This document shows, in pieces, positions 8,971-17,681 of a stretch of 64,000 nucleotides of DNA. Under the pieces are notes generated by a model. That model saw only the letters and a program-made list of their open reading frames with translations. It was not told the DNA's origin and did no database searches. Source of the stretch: Chryseobacterium soldanellicola (GTDB lineage: Bacteria; Bacteroidota; Bacteroidia; Flavobacteriales; Weeksellaceae). The position numbers and the translations under genes were made by a program. The first letter of the stretch is position 1; every line of letters starts with the position of its first letter. The DNA is taken from the NCBI RefSeq assembly GCF_900100115.1, contig NZ_FNKL01000001.1:186001-250000 (forward strand), in the 5' to 3' direction.

Positions 8971-9348
8971 TTAAGCATTAAAATGATTTTTCACTTTTTC
9001 TAAAACCTCTTCATCAGACATTTGTTGCGCTGTATCCAAAGTAATATCCAGATTTTTGAACTGAGCCGTATCATGAAGATAATGCTTCAGCTCTTCCTGA
9101 ATTTTTCCCGGACCAGTAATATACACTTCCTGGGAGTTGGTCAGCAAATGCTCTACCTCTTTAAAGAATTTCACTTTGTTCGTTCTTTCCGCGTTGTTTC
9201 CTGCGTTTTCACTTGAATTCCCATGTTGGATTTCCGCTTTTACAGGACTACAAAGGAAAAATTTAAATGCATTTTGAGCATCATGATTTTTTACGACAAC
9301 AGCTTTTTCACTATCAATCCAAAGTCCAGCTAATTTTTTTTCAGACAT
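8971..9348 (-). CDS. Small protein resembling an eRF1-type (baeRF-like) domain
   Basis: 125-residue soluble protein with no signal peptide. The N-terminal strand AGLWIDSEKAVVVKN and the later VYITGPGKIQEELKHYLHD resemble the central and C-terminal folds of bacterial/archaeal release-factor-like (baeRF) and host-attachment-type proteins. No GGQ motif is present, so peptide release is unlikely. A middle segment is Asn/Ser-rich. It is a single gene with dyad symmetries in its promoter (9372-9386 and 9401-9412). The fold assignment is by eye only, and the function is unknown. Confidence 0.5.
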   Translation of the reverse strand: MSEKKLAGLWIDSEKAVVVKNHDAQNAFKFFLCSPVKAEIQHGNSSENAGNNAERTNKVKFFKEVEHLLTNSQEVYITGPGKIQEELKHYLHDTAQFKNLDITLDTAQQMSDEEVLEKVKNHFNA

Positions 9349-9371
9349 AATTTTAATTTTTTAAAGTTATG

Positions 9372-9412
9372 CTTGATATAGTCAAGAATGATGCAAAGGT
9401 TGCGTTAACGCA
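9372..9412 (-). promoter_or_regulatory. Promoter with two dyads ahead of the eRF1-like gene
   Basis: On the minus strand AACCTTTG (9401-9394) is one mismatch from TAnnTTTG. Directly upstream is the perfect 12-bp palindrome TGCGTTAACGCA (9401-9412). Between the -7 box and the ATG lies CTTGA-TATAG-TCAAG (9372-9386). The positions suit repressor operators. No regulator is encoded next door. Confidence 0.45.
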
Positions 9413-9420
9413 TGTTAAAG

Positions 9421-10119
9421 TTATTTACCTAAAACGAATACCGCCGGAATTTTATGCAGTTCGGGCTTTTGTTTCTGCCATTCTTTGATGGTTTTTGTTT
9501 TGATCAATTCGTGTTCGGGATCATTGATATTTGCGGCGATACAAAGTTTTGTATGAGGAGAAAGAAATTTACATAAGTCTTCAAAAAGCGGATTATTTCT
9601 GTACGGTGTTTCCATGAAAATCTGGGAATAGCCTGTCTTCTGAACCATGCTTTCCAAATGTAAAATCTGTTTTTTCTTTTCACCTTTTTCAATCGGAAGA
9701 TAACCATTGAAGGTAAATTCCTGTCCGTTGAAACCGCTGGAAATCAGTGCCAAAATAATCGAAGAAGGTCCTGAAACAGGAATAACTCTAATATTTTTCT
9801 CGTGACACCATTTTACGATCAGATTCCCGGGATCGGCAATACAGGGAAGTCCGGCTTCAGAAAGCAATCCAAAATCCTGCCCTTTTAACATCAGTTCCTG
9901 AGCTTCTTTGATATCGGCATTTTCAGTGTATTTATCTAATAAAAATAACTTTAAATCTGCCTGTTTTTTCTCAGGTGCAAAAAATTTAACTACTTTTCTG
10001 GCCGTTTTTTCGTTTTCTACAAAGAAATAATCAGTTTGCATGATATAATCCTTTAGCACAGGTGAAAAATGCGTGATAGAGGTGTTTTCAGATAAATAAG
10101 CAGGAAGTAGAAAAAGCAT
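9421..10119 (-). CDS. RsmI-related tetrapyrrole-methylase-fold SAM methyltransferase
   Basis: 232 residues of the tetrapyrrole/RsmI methylase superfamily. The motif SEAGLPCIADPGNLIVKW (around 86-103) corresponds to the SAM-site SDAGTPxxSDPG loop of RsmI, and VIPVSGPSSIILALISSGF follows as in the family. RsmI methylates C1402 of 16S rRNA and is usually near 280 residues. This protein is shorter and may be the second, uncharacterised paralogue common in Bacteroidetes. It lies about 40 nt downstream of the phosphatase gene, possibly in one transcript. Confidence 0.75.
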   Translation of the reverse strand: MLFLLPAYLSENTSITHFSPVLKDYIMQTDYFFVENEKTARKVVKFFAPEKKQADLKLFLLDKYTENADIKEAQELMLKGQDFGLLSEAGLPCIADPGNLIVKWCHEKNIRVIPVSGPSSIILALISSGFNGQEFTFNGYLPIEKGEKKKQILHLESMVQKTGYSQIFMETPYRNNPLFEDLCKFLSPHTKLCIAANINDPEHELIKTKTIKEWQKQKPELHKIPAVFVLGK

Positions 10120-10160
10120 TTTTAATTATGAATTATGAGTTATAAGTTTGTTGATCGTTG

Positions 10161-10616
10161 CTAGTTATTTATTTTTAGATGATTGAGAATCGCGTCGCAT
10201 CCTTTGTCAAGCAATTGGAAAACATCTTCAAAATCGTTCATATCGCCCCAATACGGATCCGGAACTTCGGCATTTTCATGATCTCCAAATATTTCTAAAA
10301 ATAAGAAAATTTTCTGACGTTGCTCTTCATTTTTAGCTTTTGAAATAACATCTTCATACACATCAATATCCATACAGTAGATCTTATCAAAGTTTTCTAA
10401 ATCTTCATTAGTAATCGGCCTTGACCTTTGTTTTGAAATATCAATTCCGTGGTTGGCAGCTGTTTTTATCGCTCTTTTATCCGGATGTTCGCCTTCATGC
10501 AAGGAAATTGTTCCGACAGAATCTACAAAAAAGCTATCCGGAACTTTTGTCTTCATAATTCCTTCTGCTAAAGGGCTTCTGCATATATTTCCCAGACAAA
10601 CCATCAATATTTTCAT
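10161..10616 (-). CDS. Low-molecular-weight protein-tyrosine phosphatase
   Basis: 151 residues with the catalytic P-loop at the very N-terminus, VCLGNICRSP (the CX5R motif with Cys7 and Arg13), and the general-acid Asp in the C-terminal VPDPYWGDMNDFEDVF. This is the complete active site of LMW-PTPs, which dephosphorylate tyrosine or act on exopolysaccharide kinases. No cognate tyrosine kinase is adjacent. A TAGTTTTG box on the minus strand (10677-10670) is a plausible promoter. Confidence 0.92.
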   Translation of the reverse strand: MKILMVCLGNICRSPLAEGIMKTKVPDSFFVDSVGTISLHEGEHPDKRAIKTAANHGIDISKQRSRPITNEDLENFDKIYCMDIDVYEDVISKAKNEEQRQKIFLFLEIFGDHENAEVPDPYWGDMNDFEDVFQLLDKGCDAILNHLKINN

Positions 10617-10733
10617 GTTTTTCTGATTTAAAATTTAAGCCTAAATGATAAAAAATTCTTATTATTAGGCAAAACTAAATAAAAAATGAAGAATAAAAAT
10701 TATTCTCCATTTTCAATATTTTAATTAATTATT

Positions 10734-12188
10734 TTAATGTTTGATTTTTTCTGTAAGTTCTTTTACATATTTCTTAACCTCTTTGTCGATCTTAGAAACA
10801 TCTTTAATCGTTTCACAGGCATACATTACCGTTGAGTGATCTTTACCGCCCATTTCTTCACCAATTTTAGTGAAGGTAGCGTTGGTAAATTCTTTCGCGA
10901 AATACATTGCCAGCTGTCTTGGTAACGCAATTTCTCTTTTCCTTGTTTTAGATAAAAGCTGCTCTCTTTTGATTCCGAAATAATCACATACAACCTCCTG
11001 AATATAAGGAATATTGATGATTTTTTTCTGGTTGGCAGCAATTTTATTAATCGTGTCTTTTAATAATTCAAGACTTAAATCCGACTTATAAATTGTGGAG
11101 TAAGCAATCACGGAATTAATAACTCCGATTAATTCTCTAACGTTGGTTTTTGCTTCTGCAGCAAGAAAATCCAACATATCTTCTGTTAAAACAATCCCGT
11201 CTCTGCTTAATTTATCAACGATAATTCTCTTACGTGTATCAAGATCCGGAGATTTGATTTCTGCGGAAAGTCCCCATTTGAAACGGGAAACAATTCTGTC
11301 CTGAATATCCATGATATCCACCGGCGCCTTATCAGAAGTAAGAATGATCTGCTTTCCGTTTTGGTGCAAATAATCGAAAATATGGAAGAAACTATCCTGA
11401 GTTGCTGATTTACCTGATAAAAACTGAATATCATCGATAATCAGAACGTCTACCATTTGATAAAAATTAGCAAATTCTGTCTGTTTATGAGCCTTTGCAG
11501 CCGAAATAAACTGCTGAATAAATTTCTCCGAAGACAGATAAAGCACCACCTTATCGGGAAACTGGCTTTTCACCTCCAAACCTACCGCTTGTCCTAAGTG
11601 GGTCTTTCCAACTCCATAGCCTCCATATAAGAATAATGGGTTGAAAGCCGTTGCACCAGGTCTTTTTGCGATAGAACGCGCTACTGTTGCAGCAAATTTA
11701 TTACTTTCTCCTTCCACGTAATTGTCAAAAGAGAAATCTGATTTTAGATTAGAATCTATATTTACTTTTTTGATTCCGGGAACCACAAACGGGTTTACAA
11801 TATTTCCGGAAAAGCCTTGTGGCATTGTTTCCTGGATCTTAGGAGTGGGAACGCTTTTCCCTTTCATATTCATGGTAACGGGTTTTTCCATGCCAGACGG
11901 CTTGTTTTCCATTACAGAATACCATAATTTCACTCCTTTTCCTATATTTTTCTTCAGGGCAGCAGAAAGCAAGGACAGATAATTATCCTCAATATATTCC
12001 TTGTAAAAATCACTTGGCACCATTAGTGTCAGATTGTTGTCAACCAAAGAGATTGGCTGTACTTTATCAAACAATAAGTCAAAAGATTTTTCAAGCTTTT
12101 TCAAATCAGAATTGTCTTCAGCTGCGTTCAAATTATCGCGCATGAACTGAAGGCACCTCTGCCATATCAACATTAAATTTTCATCCAT
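10734..12188 (-). CDS. dnaA: Chromosomal replication initiator DnaA
   Basis: 484 residues with all four DnaA domains. These are an N-terminal DnaB/self-interaction domain (1-90), a variable linker, an AAA+ domain with Walker A GGYGVGKTHLG and Walker B LIIDDIQFLSG, and a C-terminal box-binding domain with the signature KDHSTVMYACETI. It should open the origin in an ATP-dependent way. It is unaccompanied by dnaN, recF or gyrB (gyrB is about 44 kb away), and no DnaA-box cluster flanks it. It is divergent from the thioesterase gene. Confidence 0.98.
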   Translation of the reverse strand: MDENLMLIWQRCLQFMRDNLNAAEDNSDLKKLEKSFDLLFDKVQPISLVDNNLTLMVPSDFYKEYIEDNYLSLLSAALKKNIGKGVKLWYSVMENKPSGMEKPVTMNMKGKSVPTPKIQETMPQGFSGNIVNPFVVPGIKKVNIDSNLKSDFSFDNYVEGESNKFAATVARSIAKRPGATAFNPLFLYGGYGVGKTHLGQAVGLEVKSQFPDKVVLYLSSEKFIQQFISAAKAHKQTEFANFYQMVDVLIIDDIQFLSGKSATQDSFFHIFDYLHQNGKQIILTSDKAPVDIMDIQDRIVSRFKWGLSAEIKSPDLDTRKRIIVDKLSRDGIVLTEDMLDFLAAEAKTNVRELIGVINSVIAYSTIYKSDLSLELLKDTINKIAANQKKIINIPYIQEVVCDYFGIKREQLLSKTRKREIALPRQLAMYFAKEFTNATFTKIGEEMGGKDHSTVMYACETIKDVSKIDKEVKKYVKELTEKIKH

Positions 12189-12270
12189 TATTTGCCCCGA
12201 TTAAATTCTTGGTTAGTACTTTTTTTAGAAGGAAGACAAAGGTCCAATTTTTTATTTTCAAAAAAAAATT

Positions 12271-12302
12271 TTGGAGGTATTGATTATTTAAAAATATATT
12301 TG
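12271..12302 (+). promoter_or_regulatory. Bacteroidetes-type promoter of the thioesterase
   Basis: TTG (12271-12273), a 21-nt spacer and TATATTTG (12295-12302) match the TTG/TAnnTTTG consensus. The -7 box ends 22 nt before the ATG at 12325. Confidence 0.6.
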
Positions 12303-12324
12303 TATGTATAAGTAAAGAGCAAAA

Positions 12325-12738
12325 ATGATACACACAACACACTCAATACGAGTACGTTACGGAGAAACAGACCCTATGAAATATGTATATTACGGCAATT
12401 ACGCCGAGTATTTCGAGATTGGCAGAGTTGAGCTTTTCCGAAGCATAGGAATGTCTTATAATGAGATTGAAAATCAAGGCATTTGGTTACCGGTTTCCGA
12501 GTACAAAATTAAGTATTTGAAACCTGCTTTATATGATCAAAATTTAACAATTCATACGTACATAAAAAAAATCCCCGGGGTGAAAATTGAATTTGAGTAT
12601 GAAATTTTTAATGAAGACAATGTAAAAATCACTGAAGCCTCGACAACGCTTTTCTTTTTAGACGCAAAAGCCAATAAAGTGATTAAATGCCCTGATTCTT
12701 TAATGAAACTTATTGAAGAAAATTGGCTAAAAGGTTAA
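12325..12738 (+). CDS. Acyl-CoA thioesterase, YbgC/4HBT hotdog family
   Basis: 137 residues, a single hotdog domain. The N-terminal RYGETDPMKYVYYGNYAEYFEIGR carries the catalytic-site Asp (ETDPM) and the Y-x-N-Y-x-x-YFE pattern of 4-hydroxybenzoyl-CoA-type thioesterases. It probably hydrolyses short-chain or aryl acyl-CoA; the exact substrate is unknown. In some bacteria YbgC sits with tol-pal genes, but not here. It is followed after 96 nt by pheA with its own promoter. Confidence 0.88.
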   Translation: MIHTTHSIRVRYGETDPMKYVYYGNYAEYFEIGRVELFRSIGMSYNEIENQGIWLPVSEYKIKYLKPALYDQNLTIHTYIKKIPGVKIEFEYEIFNEDNVKITEASTTLFFLDAKANKVIKCPDSLMKLIEENWLKG

Positions 12739-12802
12739 AAATTTTAAGTTGACTGTGAAAAAATTATCCAGATTTCATTCTACTTTCTTACAGACAATCT
12801 CC

Positions 12803-12810
12803 TATCTTTG
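12803..12810 (+). promoter_or_regulatory. -7 promoter box of pheA
   Basis: TATCTTTG matches TAnnTTTG and lies 24 nt before the pheA ATG. The -33 element is not obvious. Confidence 0.5.
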
Positions 12811-12834
12811 ATCTAACTAAAAATATTTTTTACA

Positions 12835-13683
12835 ATGAAGATTGCATTTTTGGGCCCGCAAGCCAGCTTCACACAGCTTGCGGCTACCCAACTTTTCGCT
12901 GATGATGAACTTTTACCGAAAGCAAATATCTTAGACTGTTTTACGGCTGTTGAAAATGGAGAAGCTGATAAAGCGGTTGTACCATTGGAAAACTCAATTG
13001 AAGGAACAGTTTCTATGACTCTGGATTATTTGTATAAAATACCTGAAATAAAAATTGAGGCCGAGGCTGTAATGCCGATTGCGCATCATTTGATGATTCA
13101 TCCGGCTAATGAAATCCATGAAATTGAAAAAATTTACTCTCATCCGCAGGCATTGGCGCAAAGTTTTCATTTTTTGAACACAAATTTCAGAGATGTTCAA
13201 AAGCAGGATTTTTCTTCAACTGCGGCGGCTGCAAAATATATTTCAGAAAACCCGGATCTTAAAAGAGCAGCTGTTGCCAATCAGTTTGCGGCTCATTTAT
13301 ATGGTTTGAAAATCATCAACCGTAATATTCAGGACTTTGAGCAGAATCACACAAGATTTATTGTTATTTCAAAGCAAAACACTCCATATATGAATAAAAA
13401 TCTCAGTGTTTTAGGCGAAAAATCAGGTTTATTAATTACACTTCCAGAAGATCATCCGGGTGGGCTGCACCAGGTTTTGTCGGTTTTTGCCTGGAGAAAA
13501 ATGAATCTCAGTAAAATAGAATCAAGGACGTTGAAAACCGGGCTTGGAAATTACTTTTTTTTCATCACTGTTGTCGGAAAATGGGATGCGGTTTTATATG
13601 AAAATGCTTTAAAAGAGCTAATTGCATTAAATACAGAAGTAGATTTTCTGGGAAGTTATAGAGAATATCTCTTGAAAAGCTAA
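12835..13683 (+). CDS. pheA: Prephenate dehydratase
   Basis: 282 residues. The catalytic prephenate dehydratase domain (1-180) starts IAFLGPQASFTQLAA and includes PLENSIEGTVSMTLDYL and the TRFIVIS motif. The C-terminal ACT domain (about 197-278) has HPGGLHQVLSVFAWRKMNLSKIESR, the phenylalanine-binding region for feedback control. It converts prephenate to phenylpyruvate. There is no fused chorismate mutase domain, so that activity must come from another gene. A terminator follows. Confidence 0.95.
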   Translation: MKIAFLGPQASFTQLAATQLFADDELLPKANILDCFTAVENGEADKAVVPLENSIEGTVSMTLDYLYKIPEIKIEAEAVMPIAHHLMIHPANEIHEIEKIYSHPQALAQSFHFLNTNFRDVQKQDFSSTAAAAKYISENPDLKRAAVANQFAAHLYGLKIINRNIQDFEQNHTRFIVISKQNTPYMNKNLSVLGEKSGLLITLPEDHPGGLHQVLSVFAWRKMNLSKIESRTLKTGLGNYFFFITVVGKWDAVLYENALKELIALNTEVDFLGSYREYLLKS

Positions 13684-14033
13684 AGGTTATATTAAATTAG
13701 CATCACCTAATTTATATTAATAAGAAAAAAATTATAACAACAATCCCTGCTATCCCAATATTGATAGCAGTTTTTTTATTTAAAAAAGAAAATTATTCAT
13801 TGATCCGAGATTTATTATTAATAAATTTAACCTAAAAACAGATATTATTTTTCACATGCCTATGGATAATGAAATTATCGGTTAAATTTTAACTTTTAAA
13901 ACTTTTAATGTTAAAAATATTTCATTAAATTTACATTAATATTAAAAATTTCCCAATGTGAGGGCATGATATTTGATATATTTATAAAAAAAAACTAACT
14001 AAACAAAGCCATTAACTATTAAACATTTGTAAC
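13684..14033. other. Intergenic region with pheA terminator; otherwise AT-rich
   Basis: 350 bp. A terminator lies at 13747-13777. The rest is AT-rich with no open frame worth calling. The promoter of the downstream secreted-protein gene must lie in the last 100 bp, but no clean TAnnTTTG box is visible. Confidence 0.5.
13747..13777 (+). terminator. pheA terminator
   Basis: CTGCTATC (13747-13754) pairs with GATAGCAG (13763-13770) across an 8-nt loop and is followed by TTTTTTT. Confidence 0.85.
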
Positions 14034-14771
14034 ATGAAAACTAGAATTTGTAGCGCAATTCTTTTGCTAATTGCTATTTCAGTATCTTCCCAAATAGGGA
14101 TTAACACTCCAGACCCCAAAGCAAACTTAGACGTTAACGGGACAATGAAAATCAGAAATACACCTGTTGTTCCGACTCTTCCAGGATATCAGATTCTGGC
14201 GCTTAACCTTAACACAACGGGCGATTTTCAGGTAGCCCAGTTAAATCCGCAGCTGCTTATTGACGCAACTGTAAATACCATTAACACTACGAATGCTAAC
14301 ACCTCTGTATATGCTGCTAGAAAAACAACCGGAATTAATTTACTTTCTTTAGGTATTTTTCCTTCAGGTTTTAGATCGGTAAATTTTTTACAGTCTGAAA
14401 GAACAGTAGGTGCTGCTTCACTATATTCTGATACCGACTTTACCTATACGACTCCCAGCAACGGTGTTTATGCGATAGGATTTTCATTCCGGTACGGAAC
14501 AGGTTTACAAGCTGCATTATTGGCAAATTCTCCGGGAGTCGGCATTGTGAGAACAAGAGCGGGTGTTGCCACACTTATTGACAGCCGTACTTTCAGTGGT
14601 GCTAATCTGCTAGTATTAAGCCTGACGATTTCAGAAACGAGTGTAAGCTCGCTTTATACACTGCAGGCTGGTGACAAGATATCTTTCGGACTTACAGGAT
14701 CCGGGCTGCTTGATGCGGGATTGCTTGGTTCCAGCACAGGCTCTTTTTATATTTATAAAGTATCAAACTAA
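14034..14771 (+). CDS. Secreted protein with C1q/TNF-like C-terminal domain
   Basis: 245 residues. A signal peptide (RICSAILLLIAISVSSQ, cleavage near 20) is followed by IGINTPDPKANLDVNGTMKIR, a head motif shared with the proteins at 53223-54485 and 54970-56085. The C-terminal third (FTYTTPSNGVYAIGFSFRYG ... YTLQAGDKISFGL) has the G-x-Y-x-I-x-F-x-F pattern of C1q-like jelly-roll domains. It is probably a surface-exposed trimer. No type IX sorting domain is visible at the C-terminus, so its final location is uncertain. Confidence 0.6.
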   Translation: MKTRICSAILLLIAISVSSQIGINTPDPKANLDVNGTMKIRNTPVVPTLPGYQILALNLNTTGDFQVAQLNPQLLIDATVNTINTTNANTSVYAARKTTGINLLSLGIFPSGFRSVNFLQSERTVGAASLYSDTDFTYTTPSNGVYAIGFSFRYGTGLQAALLANSPGVGIVRTRAGVATLIDSRTFSGANLLVLSLTISETSVSSLYTLQAGDKISFGLTGSGLLDAGLLGSSTGSFYIYKVSN

Positions 14772-14855
14772 TAATTTAATCATTCTGCACACAGCTAATC
14801 CACCGCAAATTATGTGGTGGATTACTTTTAATCAATTTTATCTTCAAACATTGGT

Positions 14856-14863
14856 TATATTTG
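14856..14863 (+). promoter_or_regulatory. -7 promoter box of the DUF2339 gene
   Basis: TATATTTG matches TAnnTTTG and ends 15 nt before the ATG at 14879. Confidence 0.5.
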
Positions 14864-14878
14864 AGTAAATAAATCATA

Positions 14879-17089
14879 ATGGAGTTTACTCTCATCATCA
14901 TATTAATTATTGTTGTCCTTTTTATTTTTAATAATTTAAACAGCAAAATTCAAAGATTAGAAAAAAAAATTTCTGAACTTACCCAGACTTTTCCCGAGAA
15001 AAGTGAGCAATTGACTGAGAAAAAAATAGCTCCGCAAAATGGCAATCAGGAGGCTGCATTTAAAACTTCTTTTGAAAATACTGTTCATTTACAGGAAACA
15101 GAAATTAAGCCTCAAAAAGACTGGGTCACTCCTATTTTTGATTTTTTTAAGCAAAATGCCTTAACAATTATCGGGATCTTCACCCTTGTTCTGGGCATCG
15201 GTTATTTTGTAAAATATGCAATCGATAAGAACTGGATCGGTGAAACAGCAAGAGTCGGAATTGGCCTTGCGATTGGTGTAGGAATTATTGTAATTGGTCA
15301 TTTTCTAAGAAAAAACTACACTGTATTTTCTTCTATAATTACCGGCGGCGGGATCGCAGTACTTTATTTTACCACGACAATTGCCTTTCGGGAATATCAT
15401 TTATTTACCCAAAACACAGCTTTTGTCATTACTTGCTGTATCACTCTGTTTTCCATAGTATTATCTTATTATTATAAGAGCGAAGTTCTGATTATATTCT
15501 CTTTATTTGGCGGATTTTTAGCTCCGTTGATGATTAGTACCGGACAAAGCAACTATCCTTTTTTATTCACCTATCTTACTGTTTTAAATATCGGAATGTT
15601 AATTATTGTTTTTCTAAATAACTGGAAAAGTGTAGGTTGGATTGCATTCTTTTTCACCAACATCTATCTTTTTTACTGGACGTCTGAAAAAACAGAAATA
15701 ATAAGCATCTGCTTCTATATTATCACTTATATTATTTTTTACATTTTCGCCTTATTGGATTATTATAAGAAAAATATACTTTCATCCTGGAATATCTTAA
15801 TGTTAATATTGATAAATTTCTCAAGTATTATAGGTTTGGTTTATATTTTTAATAAATTACAATATGAGCCTGTCATCATATTTCCTATTATTTTTTCTTT
15901 TGTCAACGGTTTTTTACTTTTCAAAGAGTACAGAAGGAAAAAATTCGGGATCAATTATTCGGTTTTTGCAGGAATTACCATAAGCTTACTTACAGCTGCT
16001 TTTGCATTACAGTTTAAAACTCATTTAATTACAAGCGTTTGGGCGATCGAAGCTACTTTATTATTATATATCTGGAAAAAATCAGGACATAGCATTTTTA
16101 AAATCTGTTTTTATGTTTTATTTCCTTTAGTCATTATTGCTCAGATATTTACATGGGTAAAATATTTAGATTCTCAAAATTTGGAGATCATACTCAACCC
16201 TATTTTCTTAACGAGCTTTGTGACGGCTATAACGACATTTTTTAATATATTTTTACTTAAAAATTATTCTGAAAAAGAAACTACCAGCTTTTTTGAAAAT
16301 TTATTCTCAGTTGTAAGCTATACGGTGATTTATTTTGCGCTTTTACTTGAAATTATTTATCATATTTCTGAAAAGCCGGCAGCGATAATTTGGAACATTT
16401 CTCTGCTGTTCAGTATCTATTACCTCTTTATTTTATTGTTATTCCGTAAAAAACTGGAGATCAGCAAAACATTACAGACCGGATTTATTTATCTTTTTAT
16501 ACTGTTACTTATTAATCATGTTTCTTTTTCAGGCTTAAGTCTTGTAAGCGGTATTTTAGTAAAGAAAATTTCAATTAATTATTATTTTTTACATTTATCT
16601 TATCTTATTCCTTTTGTTTGGACAGGCTGGAAAATTATATCACAAACTGATTTCTTCAAAGGAAAATTTTCTTATTGGGTAATTGGATTTATATTAACTT
16701 TTGTTATCAGCTTTGAGCTCTATCATTTATATATTTTAGGAAATGCAAAAAATCTGTCTCAATCTTACAGCTTAATCAAACACTTCAATATTTTGTATTT
16801 ACCAATAATCTGGGCAGTTTTGGCGAGTATTTTTATTTATATCGGCTTAAAAAAAGATATTCCGGAATTCAATAAAGTTGGGTTTGTATTGCTCGGGATT
16901 ATGATTTTAAAATTATATGCGCATGATGTCTGGCAAATGGATAATGTTTCGAGAATTATTGCATTTATCATCCTTGGAATTATTTTATTATTAAGTTCGT
17001 TTACTTTTCAAAGGCTGAAAAATATCATCACAAATCTGGTTGAGAAAAAAAATGAAAGCGTCGAAGATGAGAATTCGCAATCTCAATAA
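14879..17089 (+). CDS. DUF2339 polytopic membrane protein
   Basis: 736 residues with roughly 20 predicted TM helices. An N-terminal membrane anchor is followed by a coiled coil (SKIQRLEKKISELTQTF), then the DUF2339 hallmark GYFVKYAIDKNWIGETARVG with FSSIITGGGIAVLYFTT. DUF2339 proteins are widespread in Bacteroidetes and of unknown function. The last 20 residues are polar and acidic. It is a monocistronic gene with its own -7 box. Confidence 0.8.
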   Translation: MEFTLIIILIIVVLFIFNNLNSKIQRLEKKISELTQTFPEKSEQLTEKKIAPQNGNQEAAFKTSFENTVHLQETEIKPQKDWVTPIFDFFKQNALTIIGIFTLVLGIGYFVKYAIDKNWIGETARVGIGLAIGVGIIVIGHFLRKNYTVFSSIITGGGIAVLYFTTTIAFREYHLFTQNTAFVITCCITLFSIVLSYYYKSEVLIIFSLFGGFLAPLMISTGQSNYPFLFTYLTVLNIGMLIIVFLNNWKSVGWIAFFFTNIYLFYWTSEKTEIISICFYIITYIIFYIFALLDYYKKNILSSWNILMLILINFSSIIGLVYIFNKLQYEPVIIFPIIFSFVNGFLLFKEYRRKKFGINYSVFAGITISLLTAAFALQFKTHLITSVWAIEATLLLYIWKKSGHSIFKICFYVLFPLVIIAQIFTWVKYLDSQNLEIILNPIFLTSFVTAITTFFNIFLLKNYSEKETTSFFENLFSVVSYTVIYFALLLEIIYHISEKPAAIIWNISLLFSIYYLFILLLFRKKLEISKTLQTGFIYLFILLLINHVSFSGLSLVSGILVKKISINYYFLHLSYLIPFVWTGWKIISQTDFFKGKFSYWVIGFILTFVISFELYHLYILGNAKNLSQSYSLIKHFNILYLPIIWAVLASIFIYIGLKKDIPEFNKVGFVLLGIMILKLYAHDVWQMDNVSRIIAFIILGIILLLSSFTFQRLKNIITNLVEKKNESVEDENSQSQ

Positions 17090-17190
17090 AAATCTTTATT
17101 TATAAATAATTTTTAAATTATCACAAAAATTTATTCACATTCTGTAAAAAATAACTATATTTATCAAGTTTTTAATATATTCCATAGATT

Positions 17191-17631
17191 ATGAAAAAAT
17201 TACTCTACTCTTTTTTAATATTGTCTTCTGCGACTTTATTTGCGCAGAAAAATCCTGCAACAAAATTTGCAGTTGCTAATGATGTAGTAGGAACTGTCGA
17301 TATGTTTAACGGTAAAAAAGACATCATTCAAAGTATGAATGTTTATAAAACTTCTGCAAATTTACCCCAAAACTTAAAAAAATTCAGTTATCTGGCTGAC
17401 CAGGGAATTGTAGAATTCAAGCTTAAAAAAGGCTATGAAAATTTAGACAGAATTACTTTGGCGCAGCTAAATGAGCAACAGAATATAGCAAAAGACACCC
17501 CCGTTCTTATTGACGGCTATGAATTTACAAATACCGGCACAAATGTTTTTGGTGACATCCTTGCCAATGTAGAAGTGAAAGATTACAACGGTAAAAAATC
17601 CTTATTTATCACGACAACTCAGAAAAAATAA
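17191..17631 (+). CDS. Secreted hypothetical protein
   Basis: 146 residues with a clear signal peptide (KKLLYSFLILSSATLFAQ, cleavage after residue 19). The mature part is a small beta-rich domain with no motif I recognise; Lys/Asn-rich turns and no cysteines. It has its own region between the DUF2339 gene and a bidirectional terminator at 17651-17678. Confidence 0.65.
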   Translation: MKKLLYSFLILSSATLFAQKNPATKFAVANDVVGTVDMFNGKKDIIQSMNVYKTSANLPQNLKKFSYLADQGIVEFKLKKGYENLDRITLAQLNEQQNIAKDTPVLIDGYEFTNTGTNVFGDILANVEVKDYNGKKSLFITTTQKK

Positions 17632-17650
17632 TTTTCCAAGATCATATTAA

Positions 17651-17678
17651 AAAAGGATACTCAATTGAGTATCCTTTT
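17651..17678. terminator. Bidirectional terminator
   Basis: Perfect palindrome: AAAAGGATACTCAA (17651-17664) followed directly by its complement (17665-17678), with A/T runs on both sides. It separates the secreted protein from convergent rarA. Confidence 0.85.
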
Positions 17679-17681
17679 ATT

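Noticed and set aside
9421..10119. Full-length RsmI
   Set aside because: It is about 50 residues short and the conserved loop is altered, so only a superfamily assignment is made.
12750..12780. TTATCCAGA, a one-mismatch DnaA box near dnaA
   Set aside because: Single site, no cluster, no AT-rich unwinding element or skew evidence.
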